The notes beneath the pieces were generated by a model. That model saw only the letters and a list, made by a program, of their open reading frames with translations, had not been told where the DNA came from and did not search any database. From contig NZ_AP024545.1 of the NCBI RefSeq assembly GCF_018406605.1, forward strand, positions 372,001 through 436,000: a stretch of 64,000 nt of DNA, written 5' to 3'. Source of the DNA: Noviluteimonas caseinilytica (GTDB lineage Bacteria; Pseudomonadota; Gammaproteobacteria; Xanthomonadales; Xanthomonadaceae). Of the stretch, positions 59,278 through 64,000 are shown in pieces. A program made the position numbers and the translations under genes. How positions within the stretch are numbered: the first letter of the stretch is position 1; every line of letters begins with the position of its first letter.

Positions 59278-60747
59278 TCACTGGATCAGCAGGGCCCGCT
59301 CGAACGCCTCGCGCGAAATCCGGTAATCTGCGTGCCCGCCTTCCATCCTGGCGCGCACGTGCGCTTCGCGGCCGTCCACCGACACCAGCGTGGCGGTGCG
59401 CGGCTCGGCATGCATCGTGAAGAACTGCAGCGTGTGGCCCTGGTATTGCGCCAGCTGCTCCCACGCCAGGCGACCGCCCGGCGGCGCGGTGGGCGCGTCG
59501 AACGACGAGGCGTATTCCGAGCTCGCGGTGCGCACGCCGTTGTTGGCGGTGTGCACGACGACGGGCGCCGGCGGCTCGATCGGATCCGGCGCGCCGGTCG
59601 CGGGCGCGACGCCGCCGTGTTCCTTCACGATCGCGGCGAAGGTGGCACCGCGCTCGGCCAGCGGTTTGGGCATCGTGCCGCGCCACTGCACCGGATCGTT
59701 GTGCGCGCCATGTTCGACCTTGGCCTGCAGGCGCAGCATCGCCGCACCGTCGCGACGCGCGGCCGTGCGCTCGCTGCTGTGCAACGGCGAGGCGTAGGTG
59801 CCGCCGAAGGCGAACTGCCCGCCCTTCCAGGCGAAATCGCGATACGACGTGACGGTGCCGGCATCGGGCACGAGGCCGCGCACTTCGAGCAGGCGCAGCA
59901 CCGATGCAAGATGCCGGCCGACGAAGGTTTCCTTGTCCACGCCATCCTGCTTCGCGCACCACGCGTTGCGCGCGTCGACGAAGCCCTGGTCGCTCACGTC
60001 CCAGCTTTCGGCATGCGTGGCGGTGGCCACGTCGGCCAGGTGCAGCACGCTGATGTCCTTCGCCAGGGTTTCTTCGCGGTTGTACTGCGTGCGCGACACG
60101 CCCGGCGTCATCAGCACGATCTGCGTGGTGACGCGGTCGTTGGCTTCGCGCACGTCGTAGCTCAGCGAGGTCTTGCCGGGCTTCAGGCCCATCGCGACGA
60201 GTTCGTCGCGCACGAAGTACGCGTGCTGCATGCAGCCTTCGCTCTCGAAGGGCGAGGCGCTGATCGCGCCGATCGGGCCGAGTACGCCGAGCGTGGGATC
60301 CACGCCGGCCTTGGAATCGAAACCATCGATGGCGAGCTTGAAGCCGTCGAGGTTGGCCTTTTCCAGGCGCATGTCGACCAGGTTGGCCAGGAAGAACGAC
60401 CAGCCGCCCGGCACGGTGATGCGCAGGCGTTCGAAATGCAGGCGGGCGGCTTCGTCCGCCGAATCCGGCGCGACGGCCGCGGCGGCTTCGGCGGCGGGCG
60501 CCGAGCCCGCGGGCGAGGCGAGATAGAGCGACACGTCGCTGGCGACGACGTCGCCGTTCCAGTCCGGATAGACGAGGCCCCGGATCTCGGTGTCCGAATT
60601 GGCGAAGGCCACGTTGAGCACCTGCCCCGCGAGCGCATTCGCCTGCTGGTGGGCCACGTAGCCCACGCCGCCCACGAGCGCCAGACCGACCAACACGAAC
60701 CAGCGCGCGCGTCCCCGACGCGGCGCATACGCCACCTTCCGACCCAT
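59278..60747 (-). CDS. Membrane-anchored protein of unknown function
   Basis: Not recognised with confidence. The 489-residue protein has an Arg-rich N-terminus, a single membrane helix (about 15-33; WFVLVGLALVGGVGYVA), and a large soluble part rich in beta segments. It might be related to the YdgA/DUF945 group by its layout, but I see no firm motif. The segments IRGLVYPDWNGDVVASDVSLYL and ALLIQ at the end are given as landmarks. It follows the Clp-fold lipoprotein gene on the same strand, about 100 bp downstream. Confidence 0.75.
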   Translation of the reverse strand: MGRKVAYAPRRGRARWFVLVGLALVGGVGYVAHQQANALAGQVLNVAFANSDTEIRGLVYPDWNGDVVASDVSLYLASPAGSAPAAEAAAAVAPDSADEAARLHFERLRITVPGGWSFFLANLVDMRLEKANLDGFKLAIDGFDSKAGVDPTLGVLGPIGAISASPFESEGCMQHAYFVRDELVAMGLKPGKTSLSYDVREANDRVTTQIVLMTPGVSRTQYNREETLAKDISVLHLADVATATHAESWDVSDQGFVDARNAWCAKQDGVDKETFVGRHLASVLRLLEVRGLVPDAGTVTSYRDFAWKGGQFAFGGTYASPLHSSERTAARRDGAAMLRLQAKVEHGAHNDPVQWRGTMPKPLAERGATFAAIVKEHGGVAPATGAPDPIEPPAPVVVHTANNGVRTASSEYASSFDAPTAPPGGRLAWEQLAQYQGHTLQFFTMHAEPRTATLVSVDGREAHVRARMEGGHADYRISREAFERALLIQ

Positions 60748-60851
60748 TTGCGAAGCCCCCTTGCAGTGGAACGGACGCTATCACGCGCACGCAATTGGGA
60801 ACCGCGTCGCACTTCTCGCTTTTTTTGCGGCGCCCCGCCGCTCGTCGGTGA

Positions 60852-61970
60852 TCAGTGCGCGGCGGTCTGCTGCGGCCCGGCGTCGGCTTCGGGCGCGGCC
60901 GGTGCTTCGGCCGGCGTGGCGGGCACGTCGAGTTCGGCCAGCGGGCTTTCTTCCGGGCACGTCTTGTCCGGGAAGCCGTATTCGGGACGCAACGCCAGGC
61001 CGCACGCGTTGATGGAGGCCACGCCTTCGGCGACCTGCGTGCATTGCTGGTCGTACGCGCGATAGAACGCGTCTTCGCGACGCACGAAGTCCAGGCCGCA
61101 GCGGCGCACCAGCCGGATGCGTTCCAGGTCTTCCTGCGCGGCGTTGCGCCCGGTGAGGCCGAACCCCACGAGTTCGGCCGGCGTGAGCAGGCGCAGGCTG
61201 CGGTTGGGCACGGTCATCATGAAGTCGGCGACCGCCACGCCCGCGCCGTTGCGCTCGAGGTAGGCCTTCATTTCGTCGTGCACTTCGTGCAGTTCGGCGC
61301 TGAGTTCCGCGCGCGAAGTCGCATCGGACTGGATGCGGATGATGCGGTGGATGCCGACCGCGCCGGAGATGACGCGATCGTCGCCGCCGGCCAGCAGCAG
61401 CACGCAGGCGCTGTGGCAGACCGCGTGTTCGCGCACCCAGATCGTCCAGTTGCCGTCGGCGATGATGTCGCCCGCGCGGATGGCGTCCTCGACCTGGCCG
61501 CCGCTGGAATCGATGTCGAGGATGCGCTGCTTGATGCCCATGCGCACCGACATGTTGCCGACGCGTTCGACCAGGTTGGTGAAGTCGCCGGCGATGCGGC
61601 CGCGGTAGCGCAGGCGCAGCACGCCGGCGTCCTTGCACGGCAGCATCGCGTCGAGCACGGAGAAGAATGCGAGGTCGGAGAACGTGATGCCTTCGCCGTC
61701 GACTTTCGCGTCGGTATCGCACGTGATGGTGGCCGTGCCCGACTCGAGCGTGGAATCCGGCCACTCGGTGGTCTTCGCGATGTTGACCTTGTGCCGCTTG
61801 GGCTTCGGGGCATCCACGGAAACCGCGCCGAAGTCCGTGCCGCTGTCGGCGTCGGCCTGCGTGGAGGCGGCCGGCGCGGGGCCCGCCACGGGTGCGGGCG
61901 CGCGATTGCACGCCACGCACAACACGGCGGCGAGCAACATGGAAGACGCGGGCCACCAGCGCATGCGCAT
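60852..61970 (-). CDS. Lipoprotein with Clp/SppA-type serine protease fold (COG3904-like)
   Basis: A 372-residue protein with a lipoprotein signal (VLCVACN, Cys21), a charged linker, and a crotonase/Clp-like core. The core shows DSSGGQVEDA (154-163) as the oxyanion-type loop, the probable nucleophile Ser187 in AVCHSACVLLLAGG, and a nearby His208 in GIHRI, the order found in COG3904-type periplasmic Clp-like proteins. The C-terminus is Ala/Pro/Glu-rich with several Cys. The start is ATG 61970, or 61964. I infer a periplasmic or outer-membrane protease; it is not fused to known domains. Confidence 0.8.
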   Translation of the reverse strand: MRMRWWPASSMLLAAVLCVACNRAPAPVAGPAPAASTQADADSGTDFGAVSVDAPKPKRHKVNIAKTTEWPDSTLESGTATITCDTDAKVDGEGITFSDLAFFSVLDAMLPCKDAGVLRLRYRGRIAGDFTNLVERVGNMSVRMGIKQRILDIDSSGGQVEDAIRAGDIIADGNWTIWVREHAVCHSACVLLLAGGDDRVISGAVGIHRIIRIQSDATSRAELSAELHEVHDEMKAYLERNGAGVAVADFMMTVPNRSLRLLTPAELVGFGLTGRNAAQEDLERIRLVRRCGLDFVRREDAFYRAYDQQCTQVAEGVASINACGLALRPEYGFPDKTCPEESPLAELDVPATPAEAPAAPEADAGPQQTAAH

Positions 61971-62124
61971 CGTGCGATCGGGTTCCGGACGGGGGTGCGC
62001 CAGTGTAGGCGCTGGGCTCGCGCGGGGATCGAATCGAAGGTGAATCGTGGTCCCGCCGACGCGCGGTGTCCGTTCCGCCGTGGACCGCGCGTTGCCATGA
62101 GGGTCCCCCGCCAGGAGCCTCCGC

Positions 62125-63435
62125 ATGGCTGTCACCCGCCGTCAGTTCCTCGCCGCGCCCGTCGCCCTCGGCGGCGTGGCCGCCAGTGGTGCGCTGCTGA
62201 GCGCGCTGGCGGCCGAGACCGCACCGCTGCCCGACCTCACGAACTGGGCCAACGTGCGCGCGCAGTTCGCGCTGGACCCTGAGCTGCTGCATTTCGCGAG
62301 CTTCTTCATCGCCAGCCATCCCACGCCGGTGCGCAATGCGATCGAAACCTGGCGGCGCACGATGGACCGCAATCCCTTCCGCGTGATCGAGCAAGGGATG
62401 TTCGAAGAGGAATCGCACAACATCCCGCTGCAGGTGCAGCAGGTGGTCGCGGGTTACATCGGCGCCAGGCGCGACGACATCGCGTTGGTGCGCGCGACGA
62501 CCGAAGGCCTCGCGCTGATCTACCACGGCCTGCCGCTGAAGGCCGGCGACGAAGTGCTCGCGACCACGCACGATCACTACTCGCACCACGAAGCGATCCG
62601 CTTCGCCACCGAACGCGCGGGCGCGACGACGCGGCGCGTGGCGTTGTACGACGAGGCCAGCGAGGCGACGGTGGACAGCCTCGTGCAGCGCCTGCTCGCC
62701 GGCATCGGGCCGAAGACGCGCGTGGTCGGCATGACGTGGGTGCATTCGAGCACCGGCATGCGCTTGCCGGTCCGCGAACTCACGCAAGCGCTGAAGGCCA
62801 GGCATCCCGACATCCTGGTGGTGCTGGATGGCGTGCATGGCATCGGCGCGGCCGAACCGGTGCTCACCTCGCTCGGCGCCGATTACATCGCCGCCGGGAC
62901 GCACAAGTGGATCTTCGCGCCGCGCGGTACCGGCATCGCGTGGTCCACCGCGGACGGCTGGGCGCGGCTGCGGCCGACGGTGCCGAACTTCACCGACCTG
63001 GAGAGCTACAACGCGTGGGCGGAGAACCGTCCGATCAAGGGGCCGACGACGGCATCACGCATCGCGCCCGGCGGATTCCACGCGTTCGAACACCAGTGGG
63101 CGATGTCGGCGGCCTTCCAGATGCACGAGGCGATGGGCCGCGCACGCGTCGCCGCGCGCATCAGCGAACTCAACGAACGCCTGAAGGCGCAGCTCGCCGA
63201 GAACAAGAAGATCAAGGTGCACACGCCGCGGTCGGCCGCGTTGTCCGCAGGCCTCGTCGCGTTCGAGATCGACGGGCTGAAGCCGGAGGAGATCGTGAAG
63301 CGGCTGGGCGAGCGCAAGATCGTGGCGAGCACGAGTCCTTACGCGATCTCGTACGCGCGGCTTGCACCGAGCCTGGTGAATACGCCGGACGAAGTGGATC
63401 GTGCAGCGCGCGCGGTATTGGCGCTCGCGGGCTGA
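62125..63435 (+). CDS. Tat-exported class V aminotransferase-like protein
   Basis: A 436-residue PLP-dependent enzyme resembling isopenicillin N epimerase and EgtE. The N-terminus has a twin-arginine signal (TRRQFLAAP, R5-R6), which implies export in folded, cofactor-bound form. The PLP-binding Lys261 is in AGTHKWIFAPRGTG; the preceding VVLDGVHGIGA holds the Asp. ATG 62125 has CAGGAG 10 bases upstream. Its reaction is unknown: epimerase, desulfurase and lyase are all possible in this fold. Confidence 0.88.
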   Translation: MAVTRRQFLAAPVALGGVAASGALLSALAAETAPLPDLTNWANVRAQFALDPELLHFASFFIASHPTPVRNAIETWRRTMDRNPFRVIEQGMFEEESHNIPLQVQQVVAGYIGARRDDIALVRATTEGLALIYHGLPLKAGDEVLATTHDHYSHHEAIRFATERAGATTRRVALYDEASEATVDSLVQRLLAGIGPKTRVVGMTWVHSSTGMRLPVRELTQALKARHPDILVVLDGVHGIGAAEPVLTSLGADYIAAGTHKWIFAPRGTGIAWSTADGWARLRPTVPNFTDLESYNAWAENRPIKGPTTASRIAPGGFHAFEHQWAMSAAFQMHEAMGRARVAARISELNERLKAQLAENKKIKVHTPRSAALSAGLVAFEIDGLKPEEIVKRLGERKIVASTSPYAISYARLAPSLVNTPDEVDRAARAVLALAG

Positions 63436-63438
63436 ACG

Positions 63439-63669
63439 TTACTGCCTGCCGAAGCGATGGCCGTCGTCATTGGCGGCCTGCGCATCCGGATGCTGGTGTT
63501 CGCTGATGGAATGCATCAGCGATTCGCCCGCGGCAGTCAGGCAGATGCCCTCGTCGCTCACGTCGACGAGACCCGATTCCTTCAACGCGGTCACGATGAA
63601 CGGAAAGATGGGCTCCTTCCGTTCGAGGGCGTCCAGGATGAAGAGGTACTCGTATTCACTCGGCGACAT
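63439..63669 (-). CDS. Small protein of unknown function
   Basis: Not recognised. The 76-residue protein, from ATG 63669, is predicted soluble, with SEYEYLFILDALERKEPIFPF, VTALKESGLVDVSDEG and GESLMHSISEH as landmarks. The second half resembles a small winged-helix fold, with the segment CLTAAGESL. An alternative start at 63699 would add ten residues. It ends 3 bp after the stop of the convergent aminotransferase gene. Confidence 0.6.
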   Translation of the reverse strand: MSPSEYEYLFILDALERKEPIFPFIVTALKESGLVDVSDEGICLTAAGESLMHSISEHQHPDAQAANDDGHRFGRQ

Positions 63670-63819
63670 AAGGGCGGGTGGCCATCGGATTGAGCGCAAT
63701 CCTAGGTTCCGCGCAGTGACAGGGGAGTGAGAAAAAAGCCGTGTAAATGACTGAATTCTTCAGTTATGGCCGCTTGCGCGCAGCGTGCGCAGATGGTCGA
63801 TCCGAACATGACTGCGCGG
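63670..63819. promoter_or_regulatory. AT-richer upstream region of the small orphan gene
   Basis: A stretch less GC-rich than its surroundings, with AAAAAAG at 63732-63738 and the inverted pair ACTGAA (63750-63755) / TTCAGT (63759-63764). It probably carries the promoter of the small minus-strand gene. I see no convincing coding sequence. Confidence 0.4.
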
Positions 63820-63853
63820 AAAACGGGCTTCCTGAATTGGATCGGGAAGCCCG
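63820..63853 (-). terminator. Probable terminator of the minus-strand gene at the right edge
   Basis: Stem CGGGCTTCC (63824-63832) / GGAAGCCCG (63845-63853) with a 12-base loop. On the minus strand it is followed by TTTT (complement of AAAA at 63820-63823), after the stop at 63866. Confidence 0.65.
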
Positions 63854-63865
63854 CTGCGCTTGGCG

Positions 63866-64000
63866 CTACGGCATCGGGAAGCGCAGATCCGGCGCACCTG
63901 CGGCGGCCACGTCGCCCAGCAGTGCGTCGGCGAACGGCATCGTGCGCGGGGATCCGCTGTTGCTCATCACGATCACCGACCAACCGCTGTCGCGCGTGGC
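63866..64000 (-). CDS. C-terminal end of a probable serine hydrolase (cut by window edge)
   Basis: The last 44 residues of a gene that continues beyond base 64000. The segment DSGWSVIVMSNSG resembles the end of class C beta-lactamase-like serine hydrolases, which finish with a strand of the type GxTVVVLSN. It is followed by a short helix (ADALLGDVAAA) and a stop at 63866. The assignment rests on one motif, so it is tentative. A terminator-like hairpin follows. Confidence 0.5.
   Translation of the reverse strand, partial: ATRDSGWSVIVMSNSGSPRTMPFADALLGDVAAAGAPDLRFPMP

Noticed and set aside
63702..63983. A 93-codon minus-strand frame near the right edge
   Set aside because: It overlaps, in another frame, the better supported C-terminal fragment (63866-64000) and crosses the terminator hairpin; its translation lacks any family feature.

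Overview
This window reads as a piece of core chromosome from a GC-rich gammaproteobacterium of the Xanthomonadaceae/Lysobacteraceae, most likely Lysobacter or a close relative. The reasons are the gene order (surE-pcm-yqaA-nlpD facing a small Smr gene, then truD-ispF-ispD-ftsB-eno-kdsA-pyrG), the family-like protein sequences, the strong G/C third-position bias, the many genes joined by ATGA/GTGA overlaps, and a large set of exported proteases. The genus is an inference. I see no insertion sequence, prophage, integrase, CRISPR array, rRNA or tRNA gene.

Layout. 1-2.3 kb: start of ftsH (cut by the left edge) and rlmE on the minus strand, facing yhbY and an Mth938-type gene. 2.3-5.1 kb: surE-pcm-yqaA-nlpD, minus strand. 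5.2-12.2 kb: an Smr gene, then the long minus-strand run pyrG-kdsA-eno-ftsB-ispD-ispF-truD (CTP, KDO, glycolysis/degradosome, division, isoprenoid and pseudouridine functions). 12.3-17.2 kb: an exported orphan, parE and an exported S9 peptidase. 17.3-19.3 kb: an amino-acid catabolic pair (dadA-like, hutG-like). 19.6-25.9 kb: an M4 metalloprotease, a DUF418 membrane protein, slyD, two tandem NlpC/P60 hydrolases and a subclass B3 metallo-beta-lactamase. 25.9-31.9 kb: GNAT plus SDF transporter, an alkaline phosphatase, a methyltransferase, a HemJ/CopD-like protein, and a PadR/HAAS-sensor pair. 32.0-39.7 kb: a periplasmic cyclophilin, a small acidic orphan, DUF2785, a DUF885 lipoprotein peptidase, a serine hydrolase/polysaccharide deacetylase operon and DUF72. 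39.8-47.1 kb: the DUF2339-DUF3999 pair, two EamA transporters, a GcvA-type LysR regulator and a TfoX-N protein. 47.1-51.0 kb: ExeA/GspA-type ATPase, GspB, a coupled small lipoprotein, an NTF2-like protein and a RibD-like reductase. 51.0-57.1 kb: an M36 protease, DoxX, an M1 aminopeptidase and a coupled membrane protein. 57.1-64.0 kb: a DeaD-type helicase, an S4 protein, two envelope proteins (one a Clp/SppA-fold lipoprotein), a Tat-exported class V aminotransferase, a small orphan and the C-terminus of a probable serine hydrolase.

How the genes fit together. The accessory content is mostly about the cell envelope and secretion: exported S9, M4, M36, M1-like and DUF885 peptidases, cell-wall hydrolases, a deacetylase, an alkaline phosphatase, and two assembly factors of the type II secretion system that exports such enzymes. 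This suits a bacterium living on macromolecules or on other microbes. The least ordinary items are the lipoprotein coupled to gspB, an SDF transporter with changed sodium-site residues, a perfect hairpin ending at a start codon, a three-codon leader ORF before an NlpC/P60 gene, a dispersed GGGACC-type repeat, and an orphan Clp-fold lipoprotein. None of these amounts to an obviously new multi-gene system.
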